A stretch of DNA of 64,000 bases, taken from positions 1-64,000 of the forward strand of contig NZ_VITH01000002.1 in the NCBI RefSeq assembly GCF_007827815.1. Reading direction: 5' to 3'. Both the position numbers and the translations under genes were made by a program. A model generated the notes under the pieces. It made no database searches. It saw only the letters and a list, made by a program, of their open reading frames with translations, and was not told the origin of the DNA. Shown piece by piece: positions 57,501-64,000 of this stretch (positions are counted from its first letter, which is position 1; each line of letters begins with the position of its first letter). Source of the stretch: Azospirillum brasilense (GTDB taxonomy: Bacteria; Pseudomonadota; Alphaproteobacteria; Azospirillales; Azospirillaceae).

Positions 57501-58169
57501 TCACCCTCCCAGATTGACGATCTCCACCCGCCGGTTCTCCGCGGCCTTCGGCTTCTTGGGCAGCAGCGGTTCCCGCGCGCCCATCCCGGCGGTGTCCAGC
57601 CGGTCGCGGCGCACGCCGTGCTGTTCCGCCAGATAATCCGCCACGGCGTCGGCTCGGCGCTGCGACAGCGCCCGGTTGGCCGCGTCGCCGCCCACCGCGT
57701 CGGTGTGGCCGACGATGCGGAAGCGGGCGGTCGCCGCCTCCGGCGCCGTCATCACCGCACCGATGCGGTCGAGCACCGCCCGCGATTCCGGACGGATGCG
57801 CGCCGAGTTGAAGTCGAAGCCGATCCGGAAGGCGGCGCGCAGCCCGGCCTTCAGCGCGGCGACGGGCGGGTCCGGCGGCGTCCCCGGCAGGGCGGGCACA
57901 GCCACCGGGGCGGGGGTTGGTGCGGGGGCCGATGCAGGAGTTTGGGCCGGGGGCGATGCCGCCGCGACGGGCGGCGGCGGCGGGCGCTTCATCACGATGG
58001 GCGGGCAACCGGGGCCGGCGGCGCCGAACAAGGCGGCCTGGATCTCGCACTCGCTGGGGTTCGGGCCGAGCGGGACGGCGGGTGCCGCCGATTGCGCCAG
58101 GGCGGCCGCCGCGGGAAGGACCAACCCGGCCGCCAAAATCCCGATTGTTGGGAACATCCGCATCTGCAT
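57501..58169 (-). CDS. Exported OmpA-like protein
   Basis: A 222-residue exported protein. A signal peptide (ending AAALAQ) is followed by a ~90-residue Pro/Ala-rich region and a C-terminal OmpA/MotB domain (IGFDFNSARIRPESRAVLDRI, GHTDAVGGDAANRALSQRRA, NRRVEIV). It probably binds peptidoglycan in the periplasm or outer membrane. The mature N-terminus has two cysteines (SECEIQAALF and GPGCPPIV). Start at 58169 follows the signal peptide best. It may or may not be part of the neighbouring T6SS set. Confidence 0.85.
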   Translation of the reverse strand: MQMRMFPTIGILAAGLVLPAAAALAQSAAPAVPLGPNPSECEIQAALFGAAGPGCPPIVMKRPPPPPVAAASPPAQTPASAPAPTPAPVAVPALPGTPPDPPVAALKAGLRAAFRIGFDFNSARIRPESRAVLDRIGAVMTAPEAATARFRIVGHTDAVGGDAANRALSQRRADAVADYLAEQHGVRRDRLDTAGMGAREPLLPKKPKAAENRRVEIVNLGG

Positions 58170-58285
58170 GACCGCATTGTCCCAGGCTTGGGGGCGGGCC
58201 GTCAAATTCCGCGTGGAACAGACGTGCGTGCCTCTGTACGATCCCGGTCCGATCTTTCGTTTGCGGTATGTGGGAGGAAACAAGA

Positions 58286-59323
58286 ATGAAGTCGATGAAG
58301 GCGCTGTTCGCCGGTCTGGCGCTGGCCGCCATGGTTCTGCCGGGCGTGCTCGCCAACGGCGCGGCGGCGGCGGACTACAAGGCCGAGTACAAGCTGTCCA
58401 CCGTGCTGGGCAAGCCGTTCCCCTGGGGCATCGGCGGCGACCGCTGGGCCGAGCTGGTCAAGGAGAAAACCAACGGGCGCATCAACGTGAAGATGTATCC
58501 CGGCTCCGCCCTGGTGAACGGCGACCAGACCAAGGAATTCACCGCGCTGCGCCAGGGCGTGATCGACATGGCCGTGGGCTCAACCATCAACTGGTCGCCG
58601 CAGGTGAAGGAGCTGAACCTCTTCTCGCTGCCCTTCCTGATGCCCGACCACAAGGCGATGGACGCGCTGACCCAGGGACCGGTCGGCAAGCAGCTGTTCG
58701 ACCTGCTCGCCACCAAGGATGTGGTGCCGCTGGCCTGGGGCGAGAACGGCTTCCGCGAGGTCTCCAACTCCAAGCGTACCATCCGCACGCCGGAGGACCT
58801 GAAGGGGCTGAAGATCCGCGTCGTCGGCTCGCCGCTCTACCTCGACACCTTCACCGCGCTGGGCGCCAACCCGACGCAGATGAGCTGGGCCGACGCGCAG
58901 CCCGCCCTGTCCACCGGCGCCGTCGACGGGCAGGAAAACCCGGTCGGCGTGTTCGTCGCCGGCAAGCTGCCGACGCTCGGCCAGAAGCACCTGACGCTGT
59001 GGGGCTACGTCGCCGACCCGCTGATCTTCGTGGTCAACAAGGAGGTCTGGAACAGCTGGTCCAAGGAGGACCAGGAGGCGGTGCGCGCCGCCGCCGTCCA
59101 GGCCGCCGCGGAGGAGGTCGCCATCGCCCGCAAGGGCATCACCGCCCAGGACGACAGCCTGCTGAAGGACATCGCCGCCCAGGGCGTCGAGGTCGTGCAG
59201 CTGACGCCCGAGCAGCAGAAGGCGTTCCAGACCGCCACCCGCGCCGTCTACGACAAGTGGGCCAAGACGATCGGTCCCGACCTCGTGAAGGCCGCCGAGA
59301 CCTCCGTCGCCGACCGGAAGTAA
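58286..59323 (+). CDS. dctP: TRAP transporter substrate-binding protein DctP
   Basis: A 345-residue periplasmic DctP-family protein. A signal peptide (residues 1-33, ending AAAA) is followed by YKLSTVLGKPFPWGIGGDRWAELV. The conserved Arg that binds carboxylates lies in the stretch LKGLKIRVVGSPLY, and the later ADAQPALSTGAVDGQENP is typical. The substrate is an organic acid of unknown identity. GGGAGGA precedes the start by six bases. A palindromic repeat separates it from dctQ. Confidence 0.92.
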   Translation: MKSMKALFAGLALAAMVLPGVLANGAAAADYKAEYKLSTVLGKPFPWGIGGDRWAELVKEKTNGRINVKMYPGSALVNGDQTKEFTALRQGVIDMAVGSTINWSPQVKELNLFSLPFLMPDHKAMDALTQGPVGKQLFDLLATKDVVPLAWGENGFREVSNSKRTIRTPEDLKGLKIRVVGSPLYLDTFTALGANPTQMSWADAQPALSTGAVDGQENPVGVFVAGKLPTLGQKHLTLWGYVADPLIFVVNKEVWNSWSKEDQEAVRAAAVQAAAEEVAIARKGITAQDDSLLKDIAAQGVEVVQLTPEQQKAFQTATRAVYDKWAKTIGPDLVKAAETSVADRK

Positions 59324-59340
59324 GCCTGCCGCATGCCGTT

Positions 59341-59426
59341 CCCCCCTCCCCACCCCCTCCCCCGCGTCGCGGTGGAGGGGCTTGCTCCCTCCCTCGCCGA
59401 AGGCGGGGGAGGGTTGGGGAGGGGGC
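59341..59426. repeat. BIME-like palindromic element (copy 6) between dctP and dctQ
   Basis: CCCCCCTCCCCACCCCCTCC at the left and GGGGGAGGGTTGGGGAGGGG at the right are inverse arms, with a central GCGTCGC stem. It lies in the 130-bp gap between the binding-protein and membrane genes, where it could lower membrane-subunit expression. Confidence 0.8.
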
Positions 59427-59455
59427 CGGCTCCCGCCTTTGCTGAGACCATTCCG

Positions 59456-59965
59456 ATGAACAACGATCTGCTGGAAGCCGGCATGGCGACGGAGCAGCCC
59501 AAGACGCGGGTGCCGGTGACGCTGGAGCGTTCGCTGGCCGCCCTGTCCATGGCCGCCCTGTGCCTCGTCACCTTCGCCAACGTCGTGACGCGCTACCTGA
59601 CCGACGTGTCCCTGGCCTTCACCGAGGAATATTCGATCTTCCTGCTGGTGGTCATGACGCTGTTCGGGTCCGCCGTCGCCGCCGCCGCCGACCGGCACAT
59701 CCGCATCACCTTCCTCGCCGACAAGCTGCCGCCGCCCGTCCGCCGGGTGACGGAGCTGGTGGCCTGGACGGCGGCGCTCGCCATGTTCGGCCTGCTCGTC
59801 TGGTACGGCGGGCGCCTGACCTACGACCAGTGGCGGTTCGAGGAAACCTCGCCCGGCCTGGGCAACCCGCAATGGCTCTACACGGCGTGGCTCCCGCTGC
59901 TCTCGGCGGTGGTCAGCCTGCGCGTGATCGGACGCCTGATCCGCACGGCAAAGGGAACCGCCTGA
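59456..59965 (+). CDS. dctQ: TRAP transporter small permease DctQ
   Basis: A 169-residue membrane protein with four helices, typical of the small TRAP subunit. The stretch TRYLTDVSLAFTEEYSIFLLV and the third/fourth helices around WTAALAMFGLLVWYGG match the family. It links DctP and DctM. ATG at 59456 chosen; the longer frame upstream passes through the repeat. The stop overlaps the dctM start. Confidence 0.92.
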   Translation: MNNDLLEAGMATEQPKTRVPVTLERSLAALSMAALCLVTFANVVTRYLTDVSLAFTEEYSIFLLVVMTLFGSAVAAAADRHIRITFLADKLPPPVRRVTELVAWTAALAMFGLLVWYGGRLTYDQWRFEETSPGLGNPQWLYTAWLPLLSAVVSLRVIGRLIRTAKGTA

Positions 59966-61248
59966 TGGCCTTGACGATTCTGTTCGGCGGCTTTCTGCTG
60001 CTGCTGGTGATCGGCGCGCCGCTGGCGGTGGCCCTGGGGCTGGCGGGGTCGCTGGCGATCCTGGACGCGCAACTCGGCATCCTGTCGGTTCCGACCAACG
60101 TCTACGCCGGCATCGCCAAGTACCCGCTGCTGGCCATCCCGGTCTTCATCCTGGCCGGCCTGATCTTCGAGCGGGCGGGCGTCGCCAAGCAGCTCGTCAC
60201 CTTCGCCTCTTCGATCGTGGGGGCGAAGAACGGCGGGCTGGCGGTGGTGGCGATCCTGGTCTGCATGGTGATGGGCGGCATCTCCGGCTCCGGCCCCGCC
60301 GACGCGGCGGCGGTCGCCACGGTGATGATCCCGTCCATGCACAAGGCTGGCTATCCGAAGCCCTTCTCGGCCAGCGTGATCGCGGCGGCGGCGGCGACGG
60401 CCATCCTGATCCCGCCCTCGGTCGCCTTCATCATCTACAGCGTCCTGGTGCCGCAGGCGTCGGTGCCGGCGCTGTTCGCGGCGGGGATGATTCCCGGCAT
60501 CCTGGCCGGCCTGTCGCTGCTGGCCCCGACGATCTGGCTGTCGCGCAAGCACGGCTTCGGCCTGAAGGACGCCGGGCCGCGCCCGCCCTTCTGGCGCAGC
60601 CTGCGGCAGGCGATCTGGGGGCTGCTGGCCCCGGTCATCATCCTGGGCGGCCTGCGCACCGGCGCCTTCACTCCGACCGAGGCGGCGGTGGTCGCCGTCT
60701 TCTACGGTCTGGCGGTCGGCGTCTTCGTCTACCGCAGCCTGACCTGGCGCGAGCTGTACGAGGTGCTGGCCGAGGCGGCGGAGATGTCCGCCGTGGTTCT
60801 GCTCATCATCGCGCTGTCCAGCGTCTTCGCCTGGGCGGGCAGCACGATGGGCGCCTTCGACCGGGTCGCCGCCATGGCGATCGAAGGAGTGGGCAGCGAA
60901 GTCCTCGTCCTGCTGCTGCTGAACGTGGCGCTGCTGGCGCTTGGGATGGTGCTGGACGCGGTGTCGATCTTCCTGATCCTGCTGCCGCTGCTGACCCCGA
61001 TCATGACCGCCTTCCACTGGGACCCGGTGTGGTTCGGCGTGATGCTGACCATGAACCTCGCCATCGGCCAGTTCACCCCGCCCATGGCGGTGAACCTGAT
61101 GGTGACCACGCGGGTGGCCGGCATCAGCATGGAATCGACAGTGCGCTGGGTGCTGTGGATGGTCGCGGCGATGCTCTGCGCGCTGATCCTGGTGACCTTC
61201 GTCCCGGAGCTGGCGCTCTGGCTGCCCCGGAAGCTCGGCTACCTGTAA
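59965..61248 (+). CDS. dctM: TRAP transporter large permease DctM
   Basis: A 427-residue membrane protein with about twelve helices, the ion-coupled transport subunit of a TRAP transporter. Family segments are GGISGSGPADAAAVATVMIP, PPSVAFIIYSVL, GAFTPTEAAVVAVFYGL and the final GQFTPPMAVNLMV. Its ATG overlaps the dctQ stop. It ends three bases before the convergent EamA gene. Confidence 0.94.
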   Translation: MALTILFGGFLLLLVIGAPLAVALGLAGSLAILDAQLGILSVPTNVYAGIAKYPLLAIPVFILAGLIFERAGVAKQLVTFASSIVGAKNGGLAVVAILVCMVMGGISGSGPADAAAVATVMIPSMHKAGYPKPFSASVIAAAAATAILIPPSVAFIIYSVLVPQASVPALFAAGMIPGILAGLSLLAPTIWLSRKHGFGLKDAGPRPPFWRSLRQAIWGLLAPVIILGGLRTGAFTPTEAAVVAVFYGLAVGVFVYRSLTWRELYEVLAEAAEMSAVVLLIIALSSVFAWAGSTMGAFDRVAAMAIEGVGSEVLVLLLLNVALLALGMVLDAVSIFLILLPLLTPIMTAFHWDPVWFGVMLTMNLAIGQFTPPMAVNLMVTTRVAGISMESTVRWVLWMVAAMLCALILVTFVPELALWLPRKLGYL

Positions 61249-61251
61249 CCC

Positions 61252-62166
61252 TCAGCTCTTGGCGCGGCGGGTGGCCAGAAGGATGCCCGCCGCGATCAGC
61301 CCGATGCCGGCGGCGTGGTAGAGGTGGGGCTGCTCGCCGAGGAACAGGATGGCGAGGATGCTCCCGAACACCGGCATCAGATGGATGCACATCCCCGCGG
61401 TGTTGGCGCCGACCAGGGCCACGGCGCGGTTGAAGCAGAGATAGGCGGCGATCGACGGGAACAGCGCCACGTAGGCAACCGCCCCCAGCGCCGTCGGGGT
61501 GATCGGCATGGGGTTCCCGCCGACGCTTTCCCACAGGTAGAAGGGCAGCAGCATCGCCGCGCCGCCCGCGAAGGTGACGGCGATGAAGCTGAGCCCATGC
61601 ACCGCCGGGCGGCGGCGCAGCAGGGCGGTGTAGGCGGCGTAGCCGAGCACCGCCGCCAGCACCCACAAATCCCCGGCGGCGAGCTGCAGCCCGATCAGCA
61701 CCGCCGGGTCGCCCCGCGCGATCAGCGTCAGGGCGCCGGCCAGCGACACGGCGATGCCCACCCCTTGCAGCGGGGTCACCCGGTCGCCGAACAGGGCCAG
61801 GCTCATCAGCACGATCAGCACCGGCATGGAAGACTGCATCATCACCGCGTTCAGCGCCGTGGTGGTGTGCAGCCCGACATAGAGGAAGGTGTTGAAGACG
61901 GCGATGCCCAGCGCCGACAGCAGCAGGACGACCGGCCATTGGCCGGCCAGAATCCGCGCGTCGTGCCGCAGGTGCCGCCACGCGAAGGGCAGCACCAGCA
62001 GCATCCCCAGCGTCCAGCGCCAGAAGGCCAGCCCGACCGGCGGCACCTCGCCCGACACAGCGCGGCCCAGGACGGCGTTGCTGGACCAGAACAGCGGCGG
62101 CAACATCATCAGGAGCCACGCCTGATCGAACAGGCGGCGGCGGGCGGGGGTGGCGTTTTCGCTCAC
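61252..62166 (-). CDS. EamA/DMT-superfamily transporter
   Basis: A 304-residue ten-helix DMT transporter with two EamA repeats (WSSNAVLGRAVSGEVPPVGLAFWRW, and GANTAGMCIHLMPVFGSILAILFLGE). The first repeat has the classical PPLFWSSNAVLGR start. Likely a metabolite exporter; substrate unknown. It is not closely similar in sequence to the other EamA gene in this window (44174-45097). Confidence 0.9.
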   Translation of the reverse strand: MSENATPARRRLFDQAWLLMMLPPLFWSSNAVLGRAVSGEVPPVGLAFWRWTLGMLLVLPFAWRHLRHDARILAGQWPVVLLLSALGIAVFNTFLYVGLHTTTALNAVMMQSSMPVLIVLMSLALFGDRVTPLQGVGIAVSLAGALTLIARGDPAVLIGLQLAAGDLWVLAAVLGYAAYTALLRRRPAVHGLSFIAVTFAGGAAMLLPFYLWESVGGNPMPITPTALGAVAYVALFPSIAAYLCFNRAVALVGANTAGMCIHLMPVFGSILAILFLGEQPHLYHAAGIGLIAAGILLATRRAKS

Positions 62167-62212
62167 GGCTGGCGACTCATCGGACTGGACGCATCAAGGT
62201 GGGTTCCGCGAC

Positions 62213-62626
62213 TCAGCCGCGGCGGCGCGGGGAGGCGAAGGGCGAAAGGGGACCATCGCCACGCGCACCATCGCCCCGGGGACCATCACCGCGCGGGCCA
62301 TCCGACCGGAAGCTCTCGCTGCGGGAGAAGCCCTCGCGGCGCGGGCGGTCGGCGCGGGGACCGTCACCACGCGGGCCATCGCCACGGGGGCCGCGCCCCT
62401 CGCCCCGGGGACCGTCGCCGCGGCCTTCGCGCGGCGGCTTCGGCGGCTGGCGCATCTCCGCGTCCAGCTCGGCGATGCGCTTGACCAGCGCTTCACGGAT
62501 CGCCGGGGCCGCGTGGGACTTCAGGGTGGCGAGCTGCTCCTTCAACTGCTGGAGCTGAAGCTGCTTCTGCTCCCGCGTGCGCTTGATGGCGACGTTGTCG
62601 GAATGCTGGCCGTCGAAGGCGCGCAT
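62213..62626 (-). CDS. Hypothetical protein with helical N-terminus and Arg/Gly-rich tail
   Basis: A 137-residue protein. Residues ~15-58 form a likely coiled coil (KRTREQKQLQLQQLKEQLAT, LVKRIAELDAEM). The remainder is a low-complexity tail of repeated GDGPRGDGPR units, rich in Arg, Gly, Asp and Pro, plus a Ser-Arg stretch (REGFSRSESFRS). This layout is that of an RNA-interacting or assembly protein, but no family is recognised. The coding DNA of the tail carries many short near-repeats. Start ATG at 62626. Confidence 0.65.
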   Translation of the reverse strand: MRAFDGQHSDNVAIKRTREQKQLQLQQLKEQLATLKSHAAPAIREALVKRIAELDAEMRQPPKPPREGRGDGPRGEGRGPRGDGPRGDGPRADRPRREGFSRSESFRSDGPRGDGPRGDGARGDGPLSPFASPRRRG

Positions 62627-62795
62627 GAAAAGGTCCTCGTTGCAGAAAATAAGACACCCGCCGCGGCGTCCCAGCGGACGCCCGGTCGGGGAGCGCGGAA
62701 TATTGGAAAGGCACCGGCGCCAAAGCAAGCCGGGAGTTTGCTCCGCCTGTGCGATAAAGCGGTTGACGGCGGCGGCCCGGCTCAGGTCGCCCGGA

Positions 62796-63999
62796 TCACT
62801 CTTCCGACGGACGCCCGCTGCGGAACAGCGCCGCCGCCTCGTCGAGATGGTGCGACAGGGCGGCGGCGGCCTCCGCCGGTCCGCTGCGCCGCGACCCTTG
62901 GACGCGGGCCTCCTGCGCGGCGGCGGCCAGGGTGGCGGGATCGGCGGCCAGAGCGGCCAGCCGCTCGACGAAGGCGCCGTAGTCGGGGAGGGTGAAGCGC
63001 GGACCGACGACGCTGGCGACGTCGCCGCCGGGAAGCGACAGCGGCACCGCCCCGGCGGCCAGGGCCTCGGCGGCGCTGGCGCCCCCGCCGGTCCGCCGGG
63101 GATTCACATAGGCGTCGCAGACCGCAAGCAGGGCGCCCATGTCCGACACATAGCCCAGGCCGCGCAGCCGCTCGGCGTGGCGTGACGCGGCCAGCCGCCG
63201 GGGCAGGGCGTCGGCGTGCCCGGCGAAGACGGCGACGGCGTGCGGCACGCGGTCGAACAGCGCCTCCAGCATGGCGAGGAAAGCGCCATCCGCCTCCTCG
63301 TCCAGCCGGTTGCCGACAACGGTGCAGACGAAGGCATCCTCCTCCAGCCCGAAGGCGGCGCGCGATCCTTCCTTCCTCGGGGCGGCCCCGGCCAGCGAAT
63401 GCAGGAAGCGGAAGGGACGCCAGGAGCGGGCCAGCGGCCCGTGGTCGGGTGCCGCCCCGCCGCCGAAATCCAGCACGATGTCGGCCAGCGAGAGGGTGGC
63501 CCCGCTGGTGGTCGGGATGCACAGGGTGGGGCGCGCCCCGGCCATCAGGTCGGCCACGACGCACGACCCGCCGAGCGACAGAACGGAGTCGGGATCGAGC
63601 GCCGCGATGGCCTCCAGGAACCAAGCGATCTTTCCGGGGCTGACGCAGGGCTCGACCGAGGACAGCATCCGATAACTGCGCCCGTCCGCCTCGATCCGCT
63701 GGTCGCCGGAAAAGGCGGGCTCCACCGACGCCGCGAAGGAGGGCACGAACAGGCTGTGCACCTCGGCCGGCATGATGTTGGTGTTGAGGATCACCACCTC
63801 CCGCCCGCAGCGCTCCTCCAGCAGGGCAGCGTAGGACAGCAGGTCGCGCGACGGCTGGTGGCGCAGCGACAGGAACTGGTTGGTCACCAGAACGACCCGC
63901 CCGGTGTCCGCTCCCCCGGCTTGGCGGGCGGGTGGGACGACGGCCTGACGGCGGCGGATCTCGTCGAGGATGCGGCGGTAGAAGGGGAATTGCCGATCT
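62796..63999 (-). CDS. Glycosyltransferase-like protein (5' end beyond the window)
   Basis: The reading frame stays open to the window edge, so the start is missing; the visible part is about 400 residues. The C-terminal half resembles a GT4-type retaining glycosyltransferase, with FVCTVVGNRLDEEADGAFL, FAGHADALPRRL, LGYVSDMGALLAVCDAYVNP, and the donor-binding GGGASAAEALAAGAVPL. The N-terminal half has NTNIMPAEVH and PTTSGATLSLADIVLDFG. It lies in the direction of sequence outside the window; the target glycan is unknown. Confidence 0.78.
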   Translation of the reverse strand, partial: DRQFPFYRRILDEIRRRQAVVPPARQAGGADTGRVVLVTNQFLSLRHQPSRDLLSYAALLEERCGREVVILNTNIMPAEVHSLFVPSFAASVEPAFSGDQRIEADGRSYRMLSSVEPCVSPGKIAWFLEAIAALDPDSVLSLGGSCVVADLMAGARPTLCIPTTSGATLSLADIVLDFGGGAAPDHGPLARSWRPFRFLHSLAGAAPRKEGSRAAFGLEEDAFVCTVVGNRLDEEADGAFLAMLEALFDRVPHAVAVFAGHADALPRRLAASRHAERLRGLGYVSDMGALLAVCDAYVNPRRTGGGASAAEALAAGAVPLSLPGGDVASVVGPRFTLPDYGAFVERLAALAADPATLAAAAQEARVQGSRRSGPAEAAAALSHHLDEAAALFRSGRPSEE

Positions 64000-64000
64000 T

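Overview
The window is a GC-rich chromosomal segment (roughly 70% G+C) from an alphaproteobacterium of the Rhodospirillales/Azospirillaceae type, most likely Azospirillum. Three things suggest this: the rrn operon tail ordered 23S-5S-tRNA-fMet, the gene order tsaE-amgK-murU-addB-addA-trxA, and the order trpB-trpA-accD-folC. The genus assignment is inference from gene order and protein flavour; no database was consulted. I found no insertion sequences, prophage, CRISPR array or plasmid functions. The region reads as core chromosome with some accessory modules.

Layout. 1-921: 3' end of 23S rRNA, 5S rRNA, tRNA-fMet with terminator, and tRNA-Ala(CGC) on the minus strand. 1128-4548: yggT, DUF167, folD, corA and modD, tightly spaced. 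4714-9949: phhB, a zincin-like metalloprotease, a uracil-DNA-glycosylase-family protein, a sirtuin, a coupled LMW-phosphatase/ketosamine kinase pair, a DUF1127 protein, a LysR regulator and trxA. 10178-19208 (minus): addA, addB, murU, amgK and tsaE, which cover recombinational repair, peptidoglycan recycling and tRNA t6A modification. 19242-25635: a hypothetical gene, a TrxR-like ferredoxin-NADP reductase, a Cpx-like stress module (Spy/CpxP-like protein divergent from an OmpR/EnvZ pair) and a type II NADH dehydrogenase. 25645-33107: two large PAS kinases, one of them DivL-like with a degenerate ATPase domain, and an orphan amino-acid-binding protein. 33280-37698: trpB, trpA, accD, folC. 37719-39524: a zinc-ribbon protein with a very acidic tail carrying a repeated short helical motif. 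39719-45097: tRNA-Arg(CCT), pteridine genes folM, folK and folE, a secreted SUOX-fold-like protein coupled to a sensor kinase, and an EamA exporter. 45114-52693: a metallophosphoesterase/nucleotidyltransferase pair, two small secreted or Pro-rich proteins, a double cold-shock protein, phosphoglucomutase, a dienelactone hydrolase, msrB and a luciferase-like monooxygenase. 52833-58169: a small RHH-like protein, a STAS protein, a partial type VI secretion cluster (tssL, short tssM, tagF) and an OmpA-like protein. 58286-64000: a TRAP transporter (dctP-dctQ-dctM), a second EamA exporter, an Arg/Gly-rich-tail protein and a partial glycosyltransferase.

How the genes fit together. Several functional themes recur. 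Pterin and folate metabolism is represented by folD, phhB, folC, folM, folK and folE. Envelope maintenance is represented by amgK-murU and the Cpx-like module. Signalling is dense, with four histidine kinases. At least six copies of a C/G-rich palindromic intergenic element (BIME-like) lie between genes, two of them inside apparent operons (addB-addA and dctP-dctQ).

The least-explained items, in my view, are the zinc-ribbon/acidic-repeat protein, the cysteine-free SUOX-like protein coupled to a kinase, the short TssM, the DivL-like degenerate kinase, and a ~240-bp low-GC, rare-codon patch embedded in an otherwise intact addB.
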